The translations under genes and the position numbers were made by a program. DNA of 64,000 nt from Planococcus antarcticus DSM 14505 (GTDB taxonomy: Bacteria; Bacillota; Bacilli; Bacillales_A; Planococcaceae): contig NZ_CP016534.2 in NCBI RefSeq assembly GCF_001687565.2, positions 1,616,501 through 1,680,500 of the forward strand. The letters are read 5' to 3'. The notes below the pieces were generated by a model. That model searched no databases, was not told where the DNA came from, and was given only the letters and a program-made list of their open reading frames with translations. Shown one piece after another: positions 17,241 to 26,459 of the stretch; within the stretch, counting starts at the first letter, position 1, and each line of letters opens with the position of its first letter.

Positions 17241-17999
17241 ATGAAGAATACATTAAAAGATCAGATTAAAAACGGAGAGCGTGTCCTAGGTGGATTTGTC
17301 GGGATGTATTCTCCGAATCTAGTTGAAATGATTGGATATGCAGGGTTTGACTTTATCGTGATTGACGATGAACACGCAGCTTTCAGTTATACAGAATTGG
17401 AGAATTTGATCCGAACTGCGGAGAATGTAGGCTTAGTTCCACTCGTTCGCGTTTCCTATGATCCTTCAAGTATTCAAAAAGCATTGGATCGAGGCGCAAA
17501 AGGAATTCAAGTGCCGATGGTCAATACAAAAGAAGATGCAGAAAATGTAATTGCTCAAGCCAAGTTTCCTCCCTTTGGAAATAGAGGGGTGGCTTTTTCG
17601 CATCGTGCTGCTCGATATGGGATGGACAGCGGAGAAGCTTTCATAGATTCTTCTAACGAGGAAATATTAGTGATTCCACATATTGAAACAGTCGAGGCGA
17701 CTGAAAACTTTGAGGAAATTATGAGTGTTGCAGGAATTGATATTGCGTTCATCGGTTCGACGGATCTATCCGTTAATATGGGCTTTAAAAAAGAAGGCGC
17801 AAAACATCCCGACGTGCAAAAAAGAATCGCTCGCTTATATGAGACCGCACAAAAAAATAACTATACAATAGGCACAGTGGCTGGGGATTCAACTAGTGTG
17901 AAGGACGCGTTTGATAAAGGCGCGAAATATGTGAGTGTTGTAACGAATACGGTCATATTTGAAGGGTTGAAGAACCTTGTCAGACAAGGTGAAAGTTGA
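17241..17999 (+). CDS. HpcH/HpaI-family class II aldolase
   Basis: A 252-residue metal-dependent pyruvate aldolase. With the start at 17241 (ribosome binding site gtggggag) the key residues fall at the same numbers I recall for E. coli HpaI: H45 in DDEHAAFS, R70 in PLVRVS, metal ligands E149 in PHIETVEA and D175 in GSTDLS. The agreement supports the start. The family splits 4-hydroxy-2-keto acids into pyruvate and an aldehyde. This suggests that the cluster ends in pyruvate plus an aldehyde, which the alcohol and aldehyde dehydrogenases downstream could process. Confidence 0.82.
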   Translation: MKNTLKDQIKNGERVLGGFVGMYSPNLVEMIGYAGFDFIVIDDEHAAFSYTELENLIRTAENVGLVPLVRVSYDPSSIQKALDRGAKGIQVPMVNTKEDAENVIAQAKFPPFGNRGVAFSHRAARYGMDSGEAFIDSSNEEILVIPHIETVEATENFEEIMSVAGIDIAFIGSTDLSVNMGFKKEGAKHPDVQKRIARLYETAQKNNYTIGTVAGDSTSVKDAFDKGAKYVSVVTNTVIFEGLKNLVRQGES

Positions 18000-18068
18000 T
18001 GGACTTGTATGTTGTGGCTGAATGAAGAACTGTATTTTACAATAATCTAAAAAGAAGGTGTTTGATAT

Positions 18069-19664
18069 ATGGGTCCAATTGACATAATGATAGTGGTAGT
18101 TTATATGGTAGTGCTCGTTTACATGGGTTATAGATTAGGAAAAGGCAACAAAACGCAAGAGGACTACTTTATTGGTGGTAGAACGGTCGCGACAATCCCC
18201 ATTGCGTTGTCAATTGCAGCAACGACGTTAAGTGCGAATGGATTTATCGGCGGTCCCGGCTATTCTTATACTAATGGGTTAAACGCATTCATGTTGAATT
18301 TCAGTATCCCTTTAGTTCTTGTCGTCACATTAGTGGTGTTCTTGCCGTTTTTCTATAATTTGAAAGTGACATCTATCTATGAATATATAGAAATGCGGCT
18401 TGGCAGTAAAAGTAGATTATTGATCGTTTTAGGATTTCTGGTTTCTAATATTATCCAAATCGGTTCGTTTATATTTATCCCTTCTTTAATCATTCAGACA
18501 TTTACAGGTTGGTCATTAATACTTATCGTACCAATTGTAGTCGCGGTTTCTATACTATATACGTTGCTTGGCGGTTTGAAAGCGGTTATTTGGACGGATG
18601 CAATCCAAATGGTGGTTCTATTCGGTGGGTTACTTGTGATTTTTATCATAGTCATTATGAAATTAGATATTGGATTTTTTGAAGGAATCAATGTGGCGAA
18701 AGATGCGGGGAAATTTAATCCACTGGACTTTTCTTTTGACTTACAATTGGAAAATGGATTTTGGGCAGCTTTAATTGGAGGTTCGTTCTTGTGGCTTAAA
18801 TACTTCGCTACAGACCAAACACAAACTCAACGAATGATTGCAGCAAAATCCGTCCGTGAAGTGAAAAAGTCGATTGCCATCAGTGGTATTGTAATGAATA
18901 CAATTTATTTCCTATTTATCGTACTCGGAATTCTATTATATATTTTCTATGATGGTAAACAATTCGAAAATGCTAATGATGTGATGATCACTTTCTTGGC
19001 TGGAAGTATTCCGATAGGCGTTTTAGGAATTATTATCGCTGCTGTATTTGCCGCAGCCATGTCCAGTATTGACTCTGTATTAAACTCGGTAACAACTGTA
19101 TTTGTAAAAGATATCTATGAAAAATACTTTACCAAAGGAAAAGAAGCTTCACTGAGGGTTTCCAAAGTATTCACGTTCATATTTGGACTTCTGCTTATTG
19201 GATTTACACTTATGGCATTTGGAGACACAACTGCTTCAATCTTAGCAGTTATAGGAAGCTATTTGTCTTATTTTTCAGGCGCCATGATTGCTATGTTCGT
19301 ATTGGCAATGTTCACGAAAAAAGCAGGAGATATTGGTGTCGCTATTGGCTTTGTCTTAGGGATCGCGCTCACGATTTTCTTTGGTAAATTAGAGATTGCC
19401 AACTGGTTATGGAACTATCCAGTCGGTTTTTTGTTAACTACAAGTATCGGATATGTGGCAAGTATGCTCATCAATGAAAAACATGCTGTAAATTACGATG
19501 AATTTACCTTTAAAGGTCAGAGAAACAAGCTGATTGCTGAAGGCAGAACAACAGATGAAGATGGTGTTTCGATTCTTCCGGGAACAATTGATAAATATGC
19601 ATATATTCTTTTAGGATTCTTTGCTATACAGACACTGGTTCTAGTCGTTTTACAGTTCATATAA
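18069..19664 (+). CDS. Sodium:solute symporter (SSS family)
   Basis: A 531-residue membrane protein with about 13 spans. The N-terminus is IDIMIVVVYMVVLVYMGYRLG followed by KTQEDYFIGGRTV, typical of the SSS family (PutP, SglT type). Further landmarks are LLGGLKAVIWTDAIQMVV and FAAAMSSIDSVLNSVTTVFVKDIY, where small and hydroxyl residues form the sodium site. It probably brings in the substrate of this cluster by Na+ symport. The ribosome binding site is agaaggtg. The gene sits between the aldolase and the second SnoaL-like gene. Confidence 0.82.
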   Translation: MGPIDIMIVVVYMVVLVYMGYRLGKGNKTQEDYFIGGRTVATIPIALSIAATTLSANGFIGGPGYSYTNGLNAFMLNFSIPLVLVVTLVVFLPFFYNLKVTSIYEYIEMRLGSKSRLLIVLGFLVSNIIQIGSFIFIPSLIIQTFTGWSLILIVPIVVAVSILYTLLGGLKAVIWTDAIQMVVLFGGLLVIFIIVIMKLDIGFFEGINVAKDAGKFNPLDFSFDLQLENGFWAALIGGSFLWLKYFATDQTQTQRMIAAKSVREVKKSIAISGIVMNTIYFLFIVLGILLYIFYDGKQFENANDVMITFLAGSIPIGVLGIIIAAVFAAAMSSIDSVLNSVTTVFVKDIYEKYFTKGKEASLRVSKVFTFIFGLLLIGFTLMAFGDTTASILAVIGSYLSYFSGAMIAMFVLAMFTKKAGDIGVAIGFVLGIALTIFFGKLEIANWLWNYPVGFLLTTSIGYVASMLINEKHAVNYDEFTFKGQRNKLIAEGRTTDEDGVSILPGTIDKYAYILLGFFAIQTLVLVVLQFI

Positions 19665-19697
19665 AGCGCTGTTGATTGATAGGAAGGAGAGAGGGAA

Positions 19698-20714
19698 ATG
19701 GGCAACTTTTCCGCTAGTAAGAAACTCGTATTAGATTATTTTAATGAACTGGAAGAAGCTACTACCGATACTGTGGAAGAAATACTAACAAAATATACAA
19801 CAGCCAATTATTTGTGGAGAGGAGTTTATCCTTTCCGTGAAATAAATAACCAAATAGATGTGGCGAGAGAGTTTTGGCAACCGTTAAAGAAGAGCTTAAC
19901 CAGAATGCAAAGGCGGCAGGATATTTTTATTGCAGGGAATAATGAGTACGGCGATGAAGAATGGGTCATGAGTATGGGGCATTTTATGGGGAACTTCGAG
20001 TCAGATTGGCTGGGGATTCGCGCGACTGGAAAAATGATCAACTTAAGATATGCGGAATTTAACTGTATTGAAGACGGGAAGATTTCTCAAACTGGTTTGT
20101 TTGTTGATATTATTGGATTCATGCAGCAAGCGGGTATTAATCCACTACCACCAGATACTGGAAGTTACTTTGTATACCCTGGACCAAAAAATCATGATGG
20201 GCTCCTTTTTGAAGATGCGGATGCAGAGAAAAGCAAAAAGACGCTTAATCTAGTAAATAAGATGATAAATGATCTGTCTGAACTTAATGAAACGGGCTCA
20301 ATGGATTGTCCGCCGGAGTTATTGGGACGGGCTTGGTCAGAAAATATGATTTGGTATGGGCCAGGGGGCATCGGTGCAAGTTATACCATCCCTGGTTATC
20401 AAAAACAGCATCAACTGCCTTTTCGAAACAACCTGAAAGATAAAAAGTTTAATGGTCATGTATGCCGTTTTTCAGAAGGAAACTTTGCCTGCTTTTTTGG
20501 TTGGCCAAACTTAACGAACACACCTATTGGTGGGTTCTTAGGATTACCGGGAGGAGAAGTTTGTGCAGATATGCAAGTTGTTGATGTCTATCGTCGGGAA
20601 GGGGATAAGCTCGAGGAAAATTGGGTGTTAATTGATATCCCTTATTGGCTAAAACAACAGGGAGTGGATATCTTGGAACGCACAGTTAATATTACCAATC
20701 CTAAATTAAAATAA
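19698..20714 (+). CDS. Second SnoaL-like (NTF2-fold) protein
   Basis: A 338-residue protein that looks like two NTF2/SnoaL-like domains in tandem: residues about 5-150 with YLWRGVYPFREINNQIDVAREF and MINLRYAEFNCIEDGKI, and about 185-325 with MIWYGPGGIGASYTIPGY and ADMQVVDVYRREGDKLEENW. The ribosome binding site is ggaaggagagaggg. It resembles the product of 14584 in fold and architecture but is clearly divergent. Two such proteins in one operon suggest successive or paired steps. No specific reaction can be assigned. Confidence 0.65.
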   Translation: MGNFSASKKLVLDYFNELEEATTDTVEEILTKYTTANYLWRGVYPFREINNQIDVAREFWQPLKKSLTRMQRRQDIFIAGNNEYGDEEWVMSMGHFMGNFESDWLGIRATGKMINLRYAEFNCIEDGKISQTGLFVDIIGFMQQAGINPLPPDTGSYFVYPGPKNHDGLLFEDADAEKSKKTLNLVNKMINDLSELNETGSMDCPPELLGRAWSENMIWYGPGGIGASYTIPGYQKQHQLPFRNNLKDKKFNGHVCRFSEGNFACFFGWPNLTNTPIGGFLGLPGGEVCADMQVVDVYRREGDKLEENWVLIDIPYWLKQQGVDILERTVNITNPKLK

Positions 20715-20909
20715 GCGATCGAAATTGCATAAGTTCACTAAAGTTATACCCATAGGTGAAGAACAATGGCAGTATAACAAAATTTATATGAATGTAAAAA
20801 ATTTATACAGTAGGGAGGCATTTTAATAAAACTAAATTAGATAAGCGTTGATATAGCAGTATTTTAAATATGGAATAAAAAGAGATAAAAGTGGAATGAT
20901 CAAGTTTGA

Positions 20910-20944
20910 GTTACAGAGAATAAGGAATACGTATTCTCTGTAAC
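20910..20944. promoter_or_regulatory. Hairpin containing operator of the second LacI regulator
   Basis: GTTACAGAGAAT and ATTCTCTGTAAC are perfect 12-bp arms around 11 bp. Inside lies the palindrome GAATAC|GTATTC (20925-20936), the core of the operator at 22845. The structure can act as operator DNA; the lack of a strong T-run argues against a simple terminator. It lies 50 bp before the second LacI gene. Confidence 0.6.
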
Positions 20945-20993
20945 TTTCGTCTTTGAAAGTAATGTCCTTTACAAGTGATATCAGGGTAGAGAA

Positions 20994-22010
20994 ATGAAGT
21001 TAGAAATGATGAAAGTTACAGTTATCGATATTGCCCAAAAGGCAGGAGTTTCCCAATCAACCGTTTCAAAAGTATTAAATGATTATCCTGAGATTAGTGG
21101 AGAAACACGTAAAAAAGTTTTAAAAGCTATAAAAGAATTGGATTTTTATCCAGATTTAGTTGCAAGAAGTTTGGTCTTGAAAAAATCTAAAACAATTGGA
21201 TTGGTTGTAGGTGATATCTCTAACCCATTCTTCTCAGAAACTTCCAAAGTAGTAATTTCGAAAGCTAGGGAACAAGGAATTGATGTTATTATTTCTGATA
21301 CAGATTACCGTCTGGAGAATTTAGAGTGGGCTCTACGGAACATGGTGGGGAGAAGAGTAGATGGTATTCTTGTTGCTTCTGTAAATCGAAGGGATACTGT
21401 AACGACGAATCTAGCGAAGAAAGGATTTCCAATTGTACTTTTTAATCGCCATACAGACGATAAGGGAACGTCTTTTGTTGTGACTGATAATGAGCTTGGC
21501 TCATGGTTGGCAGTAGATCATCTAGTCGGACTTGGGCATGAGAAAATTGACTATATCTCAGGATCACTTCATTTTTCGACGTTTTATCAAAGATATAAAG
21601 GATATATGAAAGCGCTTCAAAAACATGGATTATCCAATGATCCTAGGTTTGTTTTTAGTGAAAAAACTGAGAAAGAACAGATAAAGAAGTTTTTAAAAGA
21701 CATTCTATTATTGGGAAACAAGCCCACCAGTTTATATGCTGCATCTGACTAGATTGCTATGAATGTCATCGATGCACTTACAGAGATGGGTTTGGAAGTG
21801 CCAAGAGATTTTTCGGTTATAGGGTTTGATAATATTGATATCGCTGCCAATCCCCATATTAATCTAACAACTATTTCTCAAAACAAGAAAAAAATGACTG
21901 AGCTGGCCTTGGAAAAGTTACTTCATACCATTAATGAAAAGGAAGATGATCTTCCTTTTCATTTGGTCCTTAAACCTGAGTTAATAATTCGTTCAACCAC
22001 AAAAAAATGA
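20994..22010 (+). pseudogene. LacI-family regulator with in-frame amber stop
   Basis: The frame reads as one full-length LacI-family repressor except for a TAG at 21750-21752. The helix-turn-helix is VIDIAQKAGVSQSTVSKVLN; the sensor domain runs through ASD-stop-IAMNVIDALTEMG and SVIGFDNIDIAANP. In the neighbouring LacI protein the stop position is Gln (ASDQMALAV), so one C-to-T change (CAG to TAG) explains it. Both halves are otherwise intact, so the event is recent, or the codon is read through, or it is a sequencing error. A truncated product would keep the DNA-binding domain but lose the end of the sensor domain. Confidence 0.8.
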
Positions 22011-22049
22011 AATTTAATTCAATCTTTAGATAGAGGAGGTTATACGTAA

Positions 22050-22820
22050 TTGGTTACGATTCAATCTATCTTCGGGATAACAGATAAAGTTGCAGTTGTT
22101 ACGGGTGCCAGTAAAGGAATCGGCAGAGATATCGCCTTACTGCTGGCTGATGCGGGAGCTAATCTTGCAATTCTTGCCCGCAACGAGCAAGAATTGCAAG
22201 AGCTTGCAAAGGAAATTGAAGAAAAAGGGAGAAGAGCACTTGCGATATCGGTGGATTTACTGGATGTTTCGTCAATTCCAGGTGTAGTTCAAAAAATTGT
22301 CGCTGAATTCGGTAGAATTGATATTTTAATTAATAATGCAGGAACTAACATACCAAAACCAGCGTTTGAAACGACGGAGCAAGATTGGGATATGGTTATG
22401 GATTTGAACCTTAAAAGCCTGTTTTTTATGACAAAAGAAGTGGGGCGTCATATGTGTGATCAGAAGTCGGGCAAAGTAATCCATATTACATCCCAAATGG
22501 CTTTTGTAGGTTATTATGATCGAACTGCTTATTGTTCAAGCAAGGGAGGCGTCACACAATTAATGAAAGCGATGGCGATTGAGTGGGCACCTTATCAAAT
22601 AAATGTAAATGCTATTGCACCGACCTTTATCGAAACACCGATGACCAAAAAAATGTTTGAAAAAGAGGAATTTCGTGATGAAGTACTTAGTCGAATACCT
22701 TTAGGCCGGTTGGCAAAACCTGATGACTTATTTGGAGCTGTACTTTATCTAGCTTCAGGTGCGTCTGATATGGTAACTGGACATTCCTTGGTAGTAGACG
22801 GAGGATGGACTGTTTGGTAA
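22050..22820 (+). CDS. Short-chain dehydrogenase/reductase
   Basis: A 256-residue classical SDR. The NAD(P) motif is VTGASKGIGRD, the structural motif is NNAGTNIP and the catalytic triad is Ser in HITSQM, Tyr and Lys in AYCSSKGG. It starts at a TTG with the strong ribosome binding site gaggaggtt. It oxidises or reduces an alcohol/ketone in the pathway. A decayed SDR lies at 14184 beside the other regulator. It is followed by the operator at 22845. Confidence 0.82.
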   Translation: MVTIQSIFGITDKVAVVTGASKGIGRDIALLLADAGANLAILARNEQELQELAKEIEEKGRRALAISVDLLDVSSIPGVVQKIVAEFGRIDILINNAGTNIPKPAFETTEQDWDMVMDLNLKSLFFMTKEVGRHMCDQKSGKVIHITSQMAFVGYYDRTAYCSSKGGVTQLMKAMAIEWAPYQINVNAIAPTFIETPMTKKMFEKEEFRDEVLSRIPLGRLAKPDDLFGAVLYLASGASDMVTGHSLVVDGGWTVW

Positions 22821-22844
22821 AGGTCTTTCCTATATTTTTTCACA

Positions 22845-22866
22845 TTAGAGAATACGTATTCTCTAA
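22845..22866. promoter_or_regulatory. Operator of the second LacI regulator
   Basis: A perfect 22-bp palindrome with half TTAGAGAATAC and a central CG. It shares the core GAATAC|GTATTC with the element before the second LacI gene. It lies 30 bp before the start of the alcohol dehydrogenase, so repression of ADH and ALDH is the natural reading. Confidence 0.7.
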
Positions 22867-22895
22867 AATAATAATAGATTAGGTGGTTGATTCAA

Positions 22896-24098
22896 TTGAA
22901 AACTTTACATGATAGAAACATGGCATCTGATTTCAGAATGCCGGGAAACGTTAAATTCGGCGTGGGGGCACATAAGAACTTGCCAGAAGAAATCGAGAAG
23001 TATTCGCCTACTAAAATAGCCATTGTAAGCGACAAAGGGGTAGCGAATGCTGGTTTGGTAAAGAAGTTGGAGAATATTTTAGAACAGACGGGTGTACCTA
23101 TATTCACTTTTACTGAGATTGTAGGTGAACCTACATTCAAACTGGTAGAAACAGTTACGCATAAATTGAGAGAGGAAAATTGTGACTTGGTAATTGGGAT
23201 TGGCGGTGGAAGTGCATTGGATGTTGCAAAGACAGCTGCTGCTCTATTGGCTCAAGAAAAAATTGCTCATTTTTTAAGCGGTAGAGAACAAATTGGACCA
23301 CGTAGCACACCGTGTATTTTGTTGCCAACCACATCTGGTACAGGTTCAGAAGTTACGATGAACGCTATATTTGGTGATGAAGAACAAGGATTGAAAAGAG
23401 GAATTGTCAGCCCTGCCTTATTACCTGATTTGGCAATTATTGATCCGGAATTGACAGTATCTTGTCCAGCGCGTGTATCAGCATCATCGGGTGTAGATGC
23501 TTTCACACATGCGATTGAATCATATATTTCTGTCCGTGGAACTCCGCTGACAAAGATTTTTGCAGAGAAGGCGATGCGTTTGTTCCCGAAATATATTACG
23601 CGAGCTGTTCATAATGGAACTGATCTCGAATCAAGGACTGGTATGGCATGGGTAAGTGCATTGGCGGGTGTTTCTTTAGCCAATGCAGGCGTGGGAGCAG
23701 TACATGCACTTGCCTATCCACTTGGAGGGAAATTCCACATCGAGCATGGGGTGGCGAACGCGTTATTGATGCCTTATGTTTTTGAAAAAATAGGTAAAAC
23801 TTGTACGGATGAGCTAGTGGAAGTGGCGTCATTCTTGCAATTAGGGGATTATTCGCAACACCCAAACAAGGCATTGGATGCAGTCGTTCACTATTTATTA
23901 GAATTATTAGATACGCTAAACTTGCCTTCAACATTGAAAGAGTTGGGAATTCCAGAAGATTCATTACCTGCTTTGGCTGAAAGTGCTTCAAAAGTAGATC
24001 GCCTCTTGGCAAATACGCCATATAAACTTACAGAGGAAGCTATCAAAGAAATATATGAAAATGCCTATTTTGGAAAGGTTGGTGTTCTTGTAAAATGA
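22896..24098 (+). CDS. Iron-containing alcohol dehydrogenase
   Basis: A 400-residue group III alcohol dehydrogenase. The NAD motif is GIGGGSALDVAK, followed by LLPTTSGTGSEVT, then the metal ligands in DAFTHAIESYIS and HALAYPLGGKFHIEHGVANA. TTG 22896 is preferred to TTG 22887 because aggtgg lies 9 bp upstream of it. The reaction is interconversion of an alcohol and an aldehyde or ketone. The stop overlaps the ATG of the aldehyde dehydrogenase (ATGA), so the two are co-translated and probably act in sequence. Confidence 0.83.
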   Translation: MKTLHDRNMASDFRMPGNVKFGVGAHKNLPEEIEKYSPTKIAIVSDKGVANAGLVKKLENILEQTGVPIFTFTEIVGEPTFKLVETVTHKLREENCDLVIGIGGGSALDVAKTAAALLAQEKIAHFLSGREQIGPRSTPCILLPTTSGTGSEVTMNAIFGDEEQGLKRGIVSPALLPDLAIIDPELTVSCPARVSASSGVDAFTHAIESYISVRGTPLTKIFAEKAMRLFPKYITRAVHNGTDLESRTGMAWVSALAGVSLANAGVGAVHALAYPLGGKFHIEHGVANALLMPYVFEKIGKTCTDELVEVASFLQLGDYSQHPNKALDAVVHYLLELLDTLNLPSTLKELGIPEDSLPALAESASKVDRLLANTPYKLTEEAIKEIYENAYFGKVGVLVK

Positions 24099-25519
24099 TA
24101 ACCGAAAAAAAGATGTTTGTTAATGGTGAATGGCATGAGGGTAAGACCACATACGACTTGAAATCTCCTTATAGTGGTGAAGTCATTGCAAAAATTCCGA
24201 TTTCTACAAAAGAAGATGTTTTGGAAGCAGTAGATAGTGCAAAAAAAGCAACAGCAAAAATGAAAGCATTATCAGCCTTGGAGCGGTCACAGATTTTAGA
24301 AAAAGTTGCTCGTCTATTTGAAGAACAACTCGAGGAATGTGCACAAATTCTGACACGGGAAAATGCTAAGCCGTTGAAAGCGGCAAGGGGAGAAATCCAA
24401 CGGACTATAGAAACGTACAAGTTTGCCGCTGAAGAAGCCAAGCGTTTAACTGGAGAAACAATTCCAATGGATGCCGCAAAAGGGGGGAAAGGGAAGTTCG
24501 GTTATACGGTACGTGAACCTTTGGGCGTTATTGGAGCCATCACACCATTTAACTTTCCGTTTAATCTTGTAGCACATAAGTTAGGGCCTGCATTCGCAGC
24601 AGGGAACACAGTAGTACTGAAACCGGCATCACAGACACCATTAAGTGCTATCAAGACTGCCAAAATTTTTGAAGAAGCGGGACTTCCAGCGGGTGCCTTA
24701 CATGTAGTTATTGGACGAGGGGGAGAAGTAGGAGATCTATTGGTGACTCACCCTGATATAAAACTAATCACATTCACCGGTAGTTTGGAAGTCGGGGTGG
24801 ATATTAAAGCAAAATCGGGATTGAAAAAAGTCACTTTGGAACTTGGATCCAACTCGTCGGTTATTATTGATAGTGTAGAAGACATCAATGATGTAGCCAT
24901 TCGTTGTGTAGAAGGGGCTTTTGCATATGCAGGACAAGTATGCATATCTATTCAACGAATCTTCGTCAAGAAAGATTTGTATGAAGCTTTAACGAAAGCG
25001 ATGATACAAAAAGTAAGAGAGTTGAAGATTGGTGATCCTGCTGAGGAAGAAACGGATATTTCTGCACTCATTCAAGAAAAAGAAGCAGTAAGAGCTGAAG
25101 AGTGGATTCGGGAAGCAGAAAATGCAGGGGCGAATATTTTGTGTGGTGGCAAGAGAAATGGCTCAATAGTAGAACCAACAATAATTGCGAATGTACCTGC
25201 CCATGTATCCATTAATTGCAAAGAAGCATTCGCCCCCCTTGTGCTTGTTAATACTTATGACAAATGGGAAGAAGCGATTGAGCGAGTAAACGATTCGCAG
25301 TATGGTCTCCAGGCAGGTGTCTACACCACTTCGATCCATAAAGCATTTGAAGCGGTAGCTCAAATTGAAGTGGGTGGTGTTATTGTAAATGATATTCCAT
25401 CATTCCGGGTCGATCAAATGCCATACGGCGGTGTAAAAAATAGCGGCACGGGACGTGAGGGAATCAAGTATGCTACAGAAGAAATGACGGAATTAAAATT
25501 GGCAGTATTTAATTTATAA
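24095..25519 (+). CDS. NAD(P)-dependent aldehyde dehydrogenase
   Basis: A 474-residue enzyme of the ALDH superfamily. The cofactor loop is ITPFNFPFNLVAHKLGPAFA, the motif FTGSLEVG follows, the general base Glu is in LELGSNSSVI and the nucleophile Cys in YAGQVCISIQRI. ELGSNS is a mild variant of the usual ELGGN/S. It resembles the lactaldehyde/glycolaldehyde-type branch, but substrate is not fixed. It is the last gene of the catabolic module, with no clear terminator directly after it. Confidence 0.83.
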   Translation: MITEKKMFVNGEWHEGKTTYDLKSPYSGEVIAKIPISTKEDVLEAVDSAKKATAKMKALSALERSQILEKVARLFEEQLEECAQILTRENAKPLKAARGEIQRTIETYKFAAEEAKRLTGETIPMDAAKGGKGKFGYTVREPLGVIGAITPFNFPFNLVAHKLGPAFAAGNTVVLKPASQTPLSAIKTAKIFEEAGLPAGALHVVIGRGGEVGDLLVTHPDIKLITFTGSLEVGVDIKAKSGLKKVTLELGSNSSVIIDSVEDINDVAIRCVEGAFAYAGQVCISIQRIFVKKDLYEALTKAMIQKVRELKIGDPAEEETDISALIQEKEAVRAEEWIREAENAGANILCGGKRNGSIVEPTIIANVPAHVSINCKEAFAPLVLVNTYDKWEEAIERVNDSQYGLQAGVYTTSIHKAFEAVAQIEVGGVIVNDIPSFRVDQMPYGGVKNSGTGREGIKYATEEMTELKLAVFNL

Positions 25520-25530
25520 CAAAAAAAGAA

Positions 25531-25560
25531 GAGCGCATAAAATATCTTGTGTAAATGAAA
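25531..25560. repeat. Solitary IS256-type end sequence
   Basis: The stretch ending AAAATATCTTGTGTAAATGA is nearly identical to the inverted complement of the IS256-family right end at 28737-28765, with a 2-bp insertion near its tip. It is detached from any transposase. It lies 27 bp before dif-like site 3. Confidence 0.6.
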
Positions 25561-25586
25561 TAGAAGAGAATTCTGATCAGGTACTC

Positions 25587-25614
25587 AGTTTACATATAGC
25601 AGCTTATCGGAAGT
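25587..25614. other. dif-like XerC/XerD site 3
   Basis: The arm AGTTTACATAT, centre AGCAGC and arm TTATCGGAAGT form the best copy. On the minus strand the XerD-type arm differs from the B. subtilis dif arm at 1 of 11 positions and the XerC-type arm at 2 of 11. The flank to its left (AATAGAAGAGAATT..TGAT) also recurs beside site 5. Confidence 0.7.
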
Positions 25615-25624
25615 TACTTGTATT

Positions 25625-25671
25625 AAAAAGGAGAAAAGAGACTTACGAAGCAACTCTTTTCTCCTTTTTTT
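25625..25671. terminator. Hairpin terminator next to dif-like site 3
   Basis: GGAGAAAAGAG pairs with CTCTTTTCTCC, with an A-run before and a T-run after, so it can act in both directions. It may close the ALDH operon on the plus strand. Confidence 0.75.
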
Positions 25672-26459
25672 CGTAAATGTGTACTTTTACGAACGGTTTA
25701 ACTTTAAAGATAAGTAGAGTTTTACAAAATTAGTTCTAAGGTAAAAGTTAAATACAAGAATCTATAAATATTCACCTATCACTAAAGTAAATTTGAAATG
25801 CTGAGACCGTCAAGAATTATGTGTAAATAGATAAATCCTATTCTTGTATGTTGGTCGACCACTAAGCTTCTTTGGACATCGCTGTCAGCTCTGCGCGAGC
25901 TTGATCAAAACCGTTATGGCAGCGAGTGAAGAAGTTCTGGTTATAGATTTCAAATTGGGAAACCAGGAAGCGATCCAAGGAATCTTCGTTCGGAAATTGC
26001 TCTTTGCGCTTGCTGTATTTCTTTATACCCTTGTTAAATGATTCGATGAGGTTCGTTGAATAGATGCTCCGCCAGATGGACTTGGGAGAGTCGTAGAAAG
26101 TGAAGATAAACGGATTCGACTCCAGCGATTGGGTCACCTTCGGATAAGTTGTTTTCCACTTAACAACAAATGCTTTAAGTGCTTCTTCCCCCAGTTCCCG
26201 GCTCTCTGCTCGGTATACCGATTTGAAGTCTTCGCAAATCTCTTTTCGATCGGTGACACGAACTTTGTGGGCAATCCCACGCGACAAATGGACGCAGCAC
26301 GCCTGATACTTCGCGTCTGGAAAGACCGCGAAGATCCGATCGGTGATGCCTTTCAAGCCATCCGTGATAAACAGAAGCACCTCTTCGACACCGCGTTCTT
26401 TCAAGTCCAATAGGACTTCTTCCCAAACGAATGCGGATTCCGTGGGAGCCACTGTATAG

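Noticed and set aside
20910..20944. Plain terminator after the second SnoaL-like gene
   Set aside because: The stem is good but there is no T-run, and its core equals the operator at 22845; regulatory reading preferred.
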